Shown one piece after another: positions 18,951 to 27,612 of a stretch of DNA of 39,662 nt. The notes below the pieces were generated by a model, which was not told the DNA's origin, ran no database searches, and was given only the letters and a program-made list of their open reading frames with translations. Source of the DNA: Mikrocytos mackini (Eukaryota; Endomyxa; Ascetosporea; Mikrocytida; Mikrocytiidae); assembly GCA_030180075.1 (NCBI GenBank), contig JASNJN010000239.1, positions 1-39,662 of the forward strand. The letters run 5' to 3'. Numbering within the stretch: the stretch's first letter is position 1; every line of letters starts with the position of its first letter. Position numbers and translations under genes: made by a program.

Positions 18951-19037
18951 AAGCGTAATACCGGTAATGAAAAAATTGCCAAATTACCGCCAATACCGGT
19001 AATACCGGTAATACCGGTATTACCGTTGGAATCTCTA

Positions 19038-19302
19038 TGTATATAGCATTAGCTGTGTTACCCGAGACAGGACGGTTTTGGCATGCCACTCATATTTGGT
19101 GGTTTCGGGCCCTTTATTCCTTGTTCCCTTTAGCTGGTTGTTGCCTACATGGGAACATTGGAAATTGGCCCCTGCACAGTAGTTTACTATAGCAGCCATA
19201 ATTCGGAGGTTTCTCCGACCAAAAATCCGCCCTAATCTTTCCGCAGTCATACTGTGCGTTACTAAAGCAGGGGAATGTTGGGATTTTTTTTGAAAATTTC
19301 AC
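19038..19302 (+). repeat. Repeat E, copy 1, right part
   Basis: Resumes repeat E after the hAT element and matches 21,924-22,184 almost base for base, including GCATTAGCTGTGTTACCCGA and CCTGCACAGTAGTTTACTAT. Homology to the other copy stops after GTTGGGATTTTTTTTGAAAA. It is noticeably richer in G+C than its surroundings. Confidence 0.85.
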
Positions 19303-20540
19303 ATTGGTCTCCATTCTATTTATATTATTCCTAGGGGGACCATAAAGCTTAAAATTATTTTTACTTATATTTAGATATACAGTCCAATAACGTTATTTTT
19401 AGTATTAAAATGTGTTTGAGAGCGTTCCTGAATGAGATATAAAAGCTTAAAAAGACGTTATTGCTTATTTTGTATACAAAATGAGTTTTGGTCAAAATTT
19501 TGGTGACTAATAAACAGGAAACTTCAATGATTATATCCTTTAACATGTGTAACTTTCTACAAAGACAACCAAGTCTACATTCTATTGATATAGTACACCA
19601 AATGCCATCTTCAAACGACTTCATATCTACAATATTAATAAAAATTATAAAGCAGCAAGTAAAATATAAATGAAACCAAATTATTCAACAAAGTCCAAGA
19701 ATATATTAAAGAACAGAGTTTCAATTTGTCTCGAACCTCTAATTGATCAATAATCGAGAATTATTTTCATGTCATATTTTTAGGGAAATGAGGGAAAATC
19801 TCAAAATTCTCGATAAACTTGGGGATTTTTTGCTATAAACCCCCATTTCCGTTCATTCGAAACTTTAATTAACGAGTATTTATCTGGTAATATTCATGGA
19901 ATTTAAGGTTGATTCCATAAAAACCACGTTACCTATATTATATTCGGTGTTAAGTTTTATTTGGATTCTTAATTATGTTTTCTAATGATGTGTATATGTT
20001 TTATTCTACTGAATCCATACTTTAATATAACCATTTCCAGCAATGTTTAATTGCTGGTAAAAATTCTGTAAACCGATTTTAATTCTAATGAATATCAAAT
20101 AAATCGGCGATAAACTTACAATTTTATCGATGATGATGAGGTTTCCAATTTTACATTCAAAATTGATTACACAACTAAAAATATTTGTATCGGGCATCTT
20201 CTGGACCATTTGAAGGCATAAAAAACCAATAGAGACTAAACCCAAATATTAAAACCCACGATATATAAACGACAAACGTAGTTTCCTGATTTTCCAAACG
20301 TCTAATACAAAAGATATCTATATCAAACTTACATTCCATCATAGATATATATGGATATTTGATCATTTTCTCTAAAAATATTTGATATATTATATTAAAA
20401 TCAAAATATTGTATTAATTTAGTTCCTGGTACATCTTATAATAGTTATCAGATCCCATAAATGTTTAGAACATCTTTAAAATCATTGTATCTTTATATTA
20501 ATTTAAATTTTTTTTTAAATAAAGAAGATAAAGAAATAAT
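19303..20540. other. Intergenic, no gene seen
   Basis: AT-rich. Frames at 19361-19624 and 20006-20245 lack features and are not supported. Confidence 0.5.
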
Positions 20541-20544
20541 TAAT

Positions 20545-21090
20545 TAATAAAATAACTTCCTTTATCTTCATACACTATCCTCCTGTCCCAGTTCCGAGTA
20601 TAGAGTGAATTTTCAATAATCTTGAGAATTGTTCATTAGCCCTTAACTTTTTAAAGTATAATAATTGACTTTTTGTCAAATAAGGCATTAAATAAATAAC
20701 CAGTATCCTTGGGGCTTTAATAATATGGCAAACTCTTGTTATATGTTTATATGCATATTAAATCGGCTTTCATTGGCCTATGGCTAATTTTGTAAACAGC
20801 AATTTTCGTTAAATTTACCATAAAAGTAAAAAATTTGATCGAGTTTTCGTTCAAAGAATTTTGCATTAGCTCGATTTTTAAAATTATATTTATTATTTAT
20901 AAAAATAAAATTAAAAACCTTGTGTTTGCAATACTTTTCACAAATACTTCCACATTGATTTTATGTGTACTAGAGATGTTACTTATATAAACAACACAAT
21001 CTATTTTGAAACACAAAGATATCTTTGCATTCAAAGAATTTCGCAATATATTTTATTGCTTTTTTATAAATTAATTATATTGTTCACTCT
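20545..21090 (+). repeat. Diverged repeat, right-hand copy
   Basis: Partner of 12,390-13,080. Similarity is patchy (for example GTTATATGTTTATATGCATA against GTTATACGTTTACACCCATA), much lower than in the adjoining repeat E. Confidence 0.6.
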
Positions 21091-21550
21091 GATTTAAAAC
21101 TCCTTTCAACATTACATCATTTTGACGCCCCATAGCCTTAAATCCTGTTTATTCATATTCCCTAGAATACCCAGGCCTGACTTTTATAGCCTTTAAATGT
21201 CAGCTACTTTTATTTTCCTGGGAATGTTCATATTCCTATTTATCGGGAAGTGTTTTGGAATTTAAAGGCCGACACTCTTCTTTGTTCTGTTAAATATGAG
21301 TGCTTTTGTTGTTGTGATGTTGTAAGAGTAATAGTAGAAGTACTTTGAGTAAAGAAACCAACTAACATCGTCTAATCCATTCTTTCTATATTTCTGTTGT
21401 TGTATGAATCGAACGAAGAAATTCTTTTGTTGTATTGCGTTTGGATCTGTTCTCAGTTCCCCATTGAAAGGAGTAGTTCTATACAACTCTATATATTCTT
21501 AAAATATAAAGAAGATTTAGAATTTAAAATTTTGAAAACAGAATTTTCCG
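21091..21550. other. Unique stretch between repeat blocks
   Basis: The corresponding interval of the other copy (13,081-13,390) is not clearly similar. No gene is supported. Confidence 0.45.
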
Positions 21551-21551
21551 T

Positions 21552-22184
21552 TTATCAAAAATACGAGCACTGCCATTTGCTTAGCCTTTTCGTATTATTT
21601 ATAAACACATTCAAAAACATTTTACGTTTGTCAAATAAATATAATTGGTCTTATAAAACATTTTTGAAAATGGACGGGCATATTTTACCTTTATCAATGA
21701 GTTTGTTAACTGGGCGGCACATACACCAATGTAAACATAGCATTGTTTTATGTACCGACTCATACATTAAACTGGGTTGTTAATTCGATTTATTTTTATA
21801 AAACATAACAATTATAGGAAGAGGGCGTTTGTTGCGCTTATTCCGTCGTGGTAAAACACTATCTACCCATATGGATACCTAACTCAGGTTTACGACCACG
21901 ACAGTACCGTGTACCCTGCTCTGTATATAGCATTAGCTGTGTTACCCGAGACAGGACGGTTTTGGCATGCCACTCATATTTGGTGGTTTCGGGCCCTTTA
22001 TTCCTTGTTCCCTTTAGCTGGTTGTTGCCTACATGGGAACATTGGAAATTGGCCCCTGCACAGTAGTTTACTATAGCAGCCATAATTCGGAGGTTTCTCC
22101 GACCAAAAATCCGCCCTAATCTTTCCGCAGTCATACTGTGCGTTACTAAAGCAGGGGAATGTTGGGATTTTTTTTGAAAATTTA
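21552..22184 (+). repeat. Repeat E, copy 2, uninterrupted (~630 bp)
   Basis: Complete copy without the hAT insertion; TGTATATA occurs once at 21,924-21,931. The left half is AT-rich, the right half (21,930-22,160) GC-richer. A 119-residue minus-strand frame (21859-22218) is partly conserved between copies (MTAERLGRIFGRRNLRIMAA) simply because the DNA is nearly identical; no domain is recognisable. It could be a non-autonomous element of unknown class. Confidence 0.8.
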
Positions 22185-23600
22185 AATTTTCCCTTAATTT
22201 AAATAAATATATATGCAATAGTTTGTCACATATTAGAAAAATCTTAATCTATTCTAGAATGATCTATATTTTGCAACGAAATGGCTGGCTATTTATATTG
22301 TTTACCGGATTTTGAAATTCTTATTGGCGAAATCGAACTTCAATATTCTACATGGTAATATTTTTTTATATGTTCTACTATTAACTGAATTCTCTTATTG
22401 ATTAATTCTAATATTGCATGAATACATCGCCATTTGAATAAAATTGATCCGACAGACTTAAAGTATATCTTTCGAGATGATATAGATCATTAGTACGATG
22501 GATAAATCATCGAAAAGATTAACTTTTAGTTTTAAGATCCCTGGCTTGCAAATCAGCTCTGAATTTCCTATGTATTTCAGCGTTAAATATTGAATTTCCA
22601 ACGAATATCGATATAGTTTTAAAAGCTTATTTTGTATAAAACATTGATTTTATAAGAGCTAATAATGCTACTTTATAGCGGCTATTTTCGGTCGCCCTAA
22701 TTATTCCCAACATTTTCGCTAATGAAATTATTAATATCTTCATTTTTCTTGGTTTTCATATTGGTTCTCTTATTTATAAATTCAAACATAAGTTTGTGAA
22801 TATGTTTGCTACATTTTTTAGATATGAGTATGGACAATTGCATAATGCTTGATGCCGACAAACATTGCAGTTGGGGAATTCTTTTATACAATTGAATTTG
22901 CATGTCTCTCCGAAATATAAGATTGTATATTCGTGATAAGTAGGGCACCCCACTATTTTGCACAAAAAAATGCAATTTATGCATCTAAATTTTCCGGTTT
23001 TATGATGTTTTATGCATTTATAATCTTATGGATATTTATATGACTCTACGGGGATTTATTTCATATGGTGATATAATTTTATATATTTGATAAATTAAAG
23101 CAAAATATATCTTTTGATACACATTATCGTTCAATTCAAATATATTTCAAGTATATATTGAATTCAGAGATCCTAATTTCACGAAAATGTTGAAAATGCG
23201 TTTCTCGATTCCCCTCAAATTATATGTTCTAGAATTTCGAAAATTATATTTAAACTTAGGAGATTATATTTTCCACGACAAAAATTGAAAATGTTTGGAG
23301 TGGAAAATAAACGACCCCGACGTATGTTGTTTTTTAATTTATTTAAAACAAAACGTTGGCGTTGGATTTTTATTTACTGCTTTCGTTCGACAAGTTTTCT
23401 TTATAAATTGCACTTTTCTATTTTAAAATTTCAAAATCGAGGAAAATCCCCAATTATAAAGGGGTATTTTGGCACCAACCATTAAGTATAAATTTGGACC
23501 AACTGTTTTGTTTAATATTCCCTGGGAAACAATATAAGTCACTTTGGGCTAAAAATAAGCAATAAAAAATTTCAGTTATTGGAGTGGAAAATAAGAGTGT
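22185..23600. other. Intergenic with one Cys-rich short frame
   Basis: No supported gene. On the minus strand 22774-22965 encodes a short Cys-rich stretch (CKFNCIKEFPNCNVCRHQAL, then CNCPY) that could be a remnant of a zinc-binding or Cys-rich protein; it lacks flanking coding sequence. Confidence 0.4.
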
Positions 23601-23604
23601 GGAT

Positions 23605-23696
23605 TTTTTTGGGGCTGGAAAATTTGGGCTCTAAATTTCCAGCCCTAGCCGATTTTGGGCCTGAATTTTCCAGCCCAAATTTAAAGCCCAAACTAT
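23605..23696. repeat. GGGCTGGAAAATT inverted/direct repeat cluster
   Basis: GGGGCTGGAAAATTTGGGCT near 23610-23629 is followed by inverted versions (AATTTTCCAGCCCAAATTTA near 23664-23683, TTCCAGCCC near 23638). An ambiguous base follows at 23697. The cluster lies immediately downstream of the cyclase gene's stop and might fold in its 3' UTR or be a MITE end. Confidence 0.5.
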
Positions 23697-23703
23697 NTTT
23701 AGT

Positions 23704-26640
23704 TTATTTCTCTTTATTCTCACTTAATTTCTTTGCAAACCTCAAATCTCCAAATTGTCTCCCTTCTAACAAATTACTTTTTACTTGAAACAGTTCTATA
23801 TTGCTATCTAACTCTTCAAAGCCATAAAGTCCCAAACTACTAATGTTACATCGATACTTGTTGCAGAAGCTGTCTTCTTCTTTAGCCAAACACTCCACAA
23901 CATTAGGCGTGAGTACAATCTGCCCACCACTTCCTGTATTCGATATTATATTAGCCCTATGCATCACAGGCCCTATATATTCCTCAAGTCCTGTAGTATG
24001 GTTAATTTTTGTTTCAGGCATTCCACTGTGCACGCCCATTCTTACTCGAAGTCCACTGAATATTATTGTGTTGTCATTAGAAAATGTCCTTTGTGCGCAG
24101 GGGTGTTCCAATAGTTTGTCGGGCCACTTTGCGTTGTTTAGGCTCTCCTGGGCGTCCATACACCACCTCACGGCATGAGCAGCAGATTCAAAAGCTACAA
24201 TAAAAGCGTCTCCTTCGGTCCTTAATTCGTGCCCGTTGTGTTTGTCGAGTAAATTGCGCATTATTTTGTTGTGTAGTGTTAAACTATCCTTCATCACATC
24301 CCCTAAAGCCTCCCACAACTTAGTAGAGCTTTGTATGTCTGTCAGAACGAATACTAAGTACCCATAAGGGGCACTTAGTGATGTCTTCACTGAGAAAGGT
24401 CTTAAACCTAAATTTTCATAGTTGCTTTCACTTGATTGTGTTTTTACCGCGCAGTTGTCGAATGCTTCAAGCCAATTTTGTCTGCTTTCTTCCGTATCGG
24501 CTTGGAATCTCTCTACGTTCTGTCCAGACCACACACTGAATCCAAATCTAAAACCATTGTTACGGATTCCAAAGGCTGTTTTTTGATGTTCCGAGACCAC
24601 TTTTTGTTCGTAACAACTATGTCGGTGTTTAGAAATTTGTCCTAAATCCACCTTTTTGGTTAAGTTAAGAGAATTTACAGTCATTACATTCGCCCAAATG
24701 CTTATCAAAAAGTATTTCCCTTCTTTCGGTGGGAAAGATTCACTTCTGATGTCTCTGTTCGGTAGTATCAATAACTCACCTGTTTTGTAAACATTATCTT
24801 GTTTCACATTTTTACTTTCCAAAAAGTTTTCTATTTCCAAAGCAGTGACAGACTCTGTGTTTTGTTCTCCCATGTAAGAAAAAGCTTCGCTTTTGATGTC
24901 TTTGTCAAACTCTGTACTAATCACCTTTTTGTCCACGTCGCTCATTTTTAACGTGTGGTAGTACCTGCACTTGCTGCCCATTGCGATCACCCAATCGTTG
25001 GCATCTGCTTCCGAGAAGCACCCGAACACAATGCTACAACTTTTCTTGTCTCTGTTTGTTGATATAGAAAAGGCTCGCACAACACGGTCAGTTAAAGTGT
25101 AAAAACAAAGAATGCAAAATGCATGTCTTTTGAAACCCTTCGAAGATTTTCGACCGTAGTCTTTCCCAAAGTTTCCTAGGAAAGGAAAGCGGTGCTTTTC
25201 ACATACACTTATATCACACACCACGCAGTTGTGGTTTTCGTCGTTTATACTATTGTTCCATTTGTTCGACTTTTTGTTTACTTTCTCTCTACAAAGTGTA
25301 CAGAACTTATATTTTGTGTCGTTTGCAAACACCGAGAATAACTGGTTGGAAGGTTTTTTCTCAAGTATTCTTGTCTTTATTTGTTCTTCCTCACTCTTCT
25401 CTTTTTTGGCTGAGTAAAACCTGAAGAAAGCATTGTATAAAACTTGAAAATACAATTTACTCTCCAGCTCTTCAAAAATGAACTTATTGAACTCACCTCC
25501 TAATAAAGCTGAGTTTATGTTGGGCAGAAGTTCATTAGCATTGGCTAGCTCAAAGTCTGCGTTCTTTGCCAAGTACTTGTTTATTATAGAAAGTGCCTTC
25601 CTCCGTGCTTCTTTTACTTTCTCGGGCATTTTAAAGTCGATTCTTTTAAAGTCCATAACTGCGTCGTAGCAGTCCAAATATTCAACCATTAAACTGTCAT
25701 TCAGAAAGTCTCTGAATTGTTTTTTGTCTTTGTGAGAAGCCATGGTGGCCTTCATAAGATTTAATAGTCCATCTTTAAATTCAGAGGCATCTTCTTGCAC
25801 AACGTTCTCTTTGAACATTTTACGCTTTATCTCCTGTTTTGTGAGTCCAACTGTAAAACTGCAGTCCTTTGTAAAAAACATGATTTTATACAAGTCTGGA
25901 GTAAAGCAAAGGAGTTTACTATCTACTATGTAACTGCACTGTATTTCAAGCCCTTCATTAATTCTTCTCGCCAATAAACCCTCTGTGCGTGTTTCAGGCT
26001 CCCACTCTTTTCCGGTCTTCCAATGTTCTTCTTCTAATTTCTTTGACGTTCTCAGTGTTTCAATTAAATCGTAGCCATTATACTTTTCAAACAATCGTTC
26101 TTTTTTAAGACTGTTTAGAGACATGTTTGAACTAGAGCCGCAGCGGGAAGCTTCATCAGGATCAAACGACTTAACTTCGTTTCGAAACGCCTGGCAGTGT
26201 GGCAAGTCTGAAGATGTCACTATACATTCCTTAAGGTCTCTATTGAATAGACGCTTGTACTGGAGGCGTAGAACGTTCAGGAACTCCTTGAAGTGAACTA
26301 GGTTTAGACGGTAGTCGTTCCAACACCATTTGAAACAAATAACGATTTCAGATTTATTTTTTGCATAATAGACACGCGAAATATCTTGGAGAGGGATACG
26401 CTTACGGAGGTACACGTTTTGAACGGTGAGACTGTACAATGCACGGTCAGTGATTACGATATGGCGTAACTGCTGTTCTTTTCGTCGATTTATCTTTTGC
26501 ATTGAGTCAGAAAACTTGATTGATTCAATTCCATGAATATTGTTGGTTAGTTCGTTAAGAAAAACTTCGTTAGAGTTGTAACGTAAATGGTCTGATTTCA
26601 GGGCGCTCTTCTTCTTGTTTAAGTAAGATGTAATCGTCAT
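23704..26640 (-). CDS. PH/FYVE-like/class III nucleotidyl cyclase-domain protein
   Basis: 978 residues, no predicted membrane span. The N-terminal ~120 residues resemble a myosin TH1/PH-like lipid-binding domain (HIVITDRALYSLTVQNVYLR, then RIPLQDISRVYY). A Cys/His cluster at about 440-520 (CTLCREKV...CVVCDISVCEKH...CILC) looks FYVE-like and runs into a PH C-terminus (EADANDWVIAMGSKC). A second PH domain spans about 640-735. A class III cyclase domain starts at about 759: LTDIQSSTKLWE (metal Asp ~768), TEGDAF (metal Asp ~811), LRVRMGVHSG and EYIGPVMHRANIIS. Compared with fungal and protist cyclases the transition-state Asn and Arg are replaced (H ~894, I ~898) and the purine-selecting Lys is Arg (~807), so activity is doubtful. 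Likely a peripheral membrane signalling protein. Confidence 0.88.
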   Translation of the reverse strand: MTITSYLNKKKSALKSDHLRYNSNEVFLNELTNNIHGIESIKFSDSMQKINRRKEQQLRHIVITDRALYSLTVQNVYLRKRIPLQDISRVYYAKNKSEIVICFKWCWNDYRLNLVHFKEFLNVLRLQYKRLFNRDLKECIVTSSDLPHCQAFRNEVKSFDPDEASRCGSSSNMSLNSLKKERLFEKYNGYDLIETLRTSKKLEEEHWKTGKEWEPETRTEGLLARRINEGLEIQCSYIVDSKLLCFTPDLYKIMFFTKDCSFTVGLTKQEIKRKMFKENVVQEDASEFKDGLLNLMKATMASHKDKKQFRDFLNDSLMVEYLDCYDAVMDFKRIDFKMPEKVKEARRKALSIINKYLAKNADFELANANELLPNINSALLGGEFNKFIFEELESKLYFQVLYNAFFRFYSAKKEKSEEEQIKTRILEKKPSNQLFSVFANDTKYKFCTLCREKVNKKSNKWNNSINDENHNCVVCDISVCEKHRFPFLGNFGKDYGRKSSKGFKRHAFCILCFYTLTDRVVRAFSISTNRDKKSCSIVFGCFSEADANDWVIAMGSKCRYYHTLKMSDVDKKVISTEFDKDIKSEAFSYMGEQNTESVTALEIENFLESKNVKQDNVYKTGELLILPNRDIRSESFPPKEGKYFLISIWANVMTVNSLNLTKKVDLGQISKHRHSCYEQKVVSEHQKTAFGIRNNGFRFGFSVWSGQNVERFQADTEESRQNWLEAFDNCAVKTQSSESNYENLGLRPFSVKTSLSAPYGYLVFVLTDIQSSTKLWEALGDVMKDSLTLHNKIMRNLLDKHNGHELRTEGDAFIVAFESAAHAVRWCMDAQESLNNAKWPDKLLEHPCAQRTFSNDNTIIFSGLRVRMGVHSGMPETKINHTTGLEEYIGPVMHRANIISNTGSGGQIVLTPNVVECLAKEEDSFCNKYRCNISSLGLYGFEELDSNIELFQVKSNLLEGRQFGDLRFAKKLSENKEK

Positions 26641-26666
26641 TTCAAGAGAACAGGTGCTGTTGGCTC

Positions 26667-26680
26667 AAAATTTAAAATTT
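26667..26680. promoter_or_regulatory. Shared promoter box of the cyclase gene and RPL27
   Basis: AAAATTTAAAATTT, a near-perfect palindrome, in the 43-bp gap between divergent starts (26640 minus, 26684 plus). It ends 3 bp before the RPL27 ATG. Confidence 0.6.
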
Positions 26681-26683
26681 CAA

Positions 26684-27100
26684 ATGTTCGAAGTAGGATC
26701 AATCGTTATCATTCTCAGAGGGCACCTAGCTGGAAAGAAAGCCGTGATTGTTAAGTCGTATGAGAAGGGACATGGTGGGAGAGCATATAAAAGCGCGTTA
26801 CTGCTCGGTTTGAAAGAAATTCCTAAACTCGTCAAATACGGCGATGTCGATGCTCTGAAGAAGTCATTGGTCAGAATTAAACCATTCATCAAAGTAAAGA
26901 ACATTGATTGTTTATTGGCAACCAGCTATACTTTGCCTATCAAAATTCCATTCAATTGTGAAAAGAAGAGAGAAGGAGCTGAAAAAGTAGAATTTTTGAA
27001 AGATGTGCGTAAATTCTTGATAAAATACTATTTAGAAAAGGATTCAGTTGATGAAAGCTTCGGGTTCTTTTATAGAAAATTGGAATACGCATTAGAGTAA
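26684..27100 (+). CDS. RPL27: 60S ribosomal protein L27 (eL27)
   Basis: 138 residues from the ATG at 26684 (MFEVGSIVIILRGHLAGKKA). The upstream in-frame ATG at 26654 would add a promoter-derived extension and is not used here. The N-terminal KOW motif (GSIVIILRGHLAGKKAVIVK), the central SALLLGLKEIPKLV and the C-terminal FGFFYRKLEY (compare FFQKLRF) identify eL27, a large-subunit protein. The size is typical (about 136). It is intronless. Confidence 0.95.
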   Translation: MFEVGSIVIILRGHLAGKKAVIVKSYEKGHGGRAYKSALLLGLKEIPKLVKYGDVDALKKSLVRIKPFIKVKNIDCLLATSYTLPIKIPFNCEKKREGAEKVEFLKDVRKFLIKYYLEKDSVDESFGFFYRKLEYALE

Positions 27101-27473
27101 ATAAATAACATAATTAATTGAATAACGTTAATATTAAATCAGTTTATTATAAAAACACACCTTTTAAATCATTTGTTAGAATGTAATAATTTCTAATTCG
27201 AATTAATTTTATTGTAACTATGTTCTGTATTGGTAGTAGTAGTATATCATATATAAAGTTATTTGTCCCATGTGTTACCTCTGCGTTATATTTTCAAAAT
27301 TTATATTCTATAGATTGGATGAAAGATTCTGGTAATCTTCCTACGGATTCCATTGATCCTCATAAAGATTTCAATATATGTAATAACAATGTTACCCAGA
27401 ATCATAATCGGAAAAACTTATCTGAAGGTTCGTTTTGTAGGATGGGATGTTCGTTGCAACAAAGCATGGAGGG
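27101..27473. other. RPL27 3' flank, no gene seen
   Basis: Contains TATAAAAACACACCTTTTAA near 27149-27168 and TTAGAATGTAATAATTTC, which also occur near 6077-6150. The frame at 27220-27507 runs into a repeat and is not supported. Confidence 0.45.
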
Positions 27474-27567
27474 GGGCGGCGCAGCCGCACCCCTTACCAA
27501 ATTATAGTGAAAATTAAAATTTTCGAGACCGGGGTGCGGCGCAGACGCACCCCTTAACAAATTATAA
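27474..27567. repeat. Two direct copies of a GC-rich dyad, 60-bp period
   Basis: GCGGCGCAGCCGCACCCCTT and GCGGCGCAGACGCACCCCTT start 60 bp apart (27476 and 27536), each followed by AMCAAATTATA. Each can form a short hairpin. A related sequence (GGAGGGCTGCTACGCGCACC) is at about 29,661-29,680 in inverted sense, so these may be the ends of the Merlin-like element. Confidence 0.55.
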
Positions 27568-27612
27568 GTAATAAAATGATGTTTGTAAACGGATGATAAT
27601 ACATATATTTAC

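Larger units (their letters stand above)
13770..19037 (-). mobile_element. hAT DNA transposon, 5.27 kb, inserted in repeat E
   Basis: Terminal inverted repeats TAGAGATTCCAA at both ends. The 8-bp target duplication TGTATATA stands at 13762-13769 and 19038-19045, as expected for hAT elements. The undisturbed second copy of repeat E at 21,924-21,931 has a single TGTATATA, giving a natural empty site. Both subterminal regions carry repeats of GGTATTACCGG/CCGGTAATACC. The minus strand encodes a hAT transposase (15,390-17,277). The right half (17,300-18,950) is non-coding. The clean duplications argue for a fairly recent insertion, though the transposase frame is interrupted. Confidence 0.92.

Noticed and set aside
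21859-22218. 119-residue frame in repeat E as a gene.
   Set aside because: It is shared between copies only because the DNA is nearly identical, and it runs past the repeat border into unrelated sequence.
27220-27507. 95-residue frame as a gene.
   Set aside because: No domain, and its end lies inside the GC-rich repeat.
27474-27567. Start of a CRISPR-like array.
   Set aside because: Only two units, hairpin-forming, in a eukaryotic transposon context.
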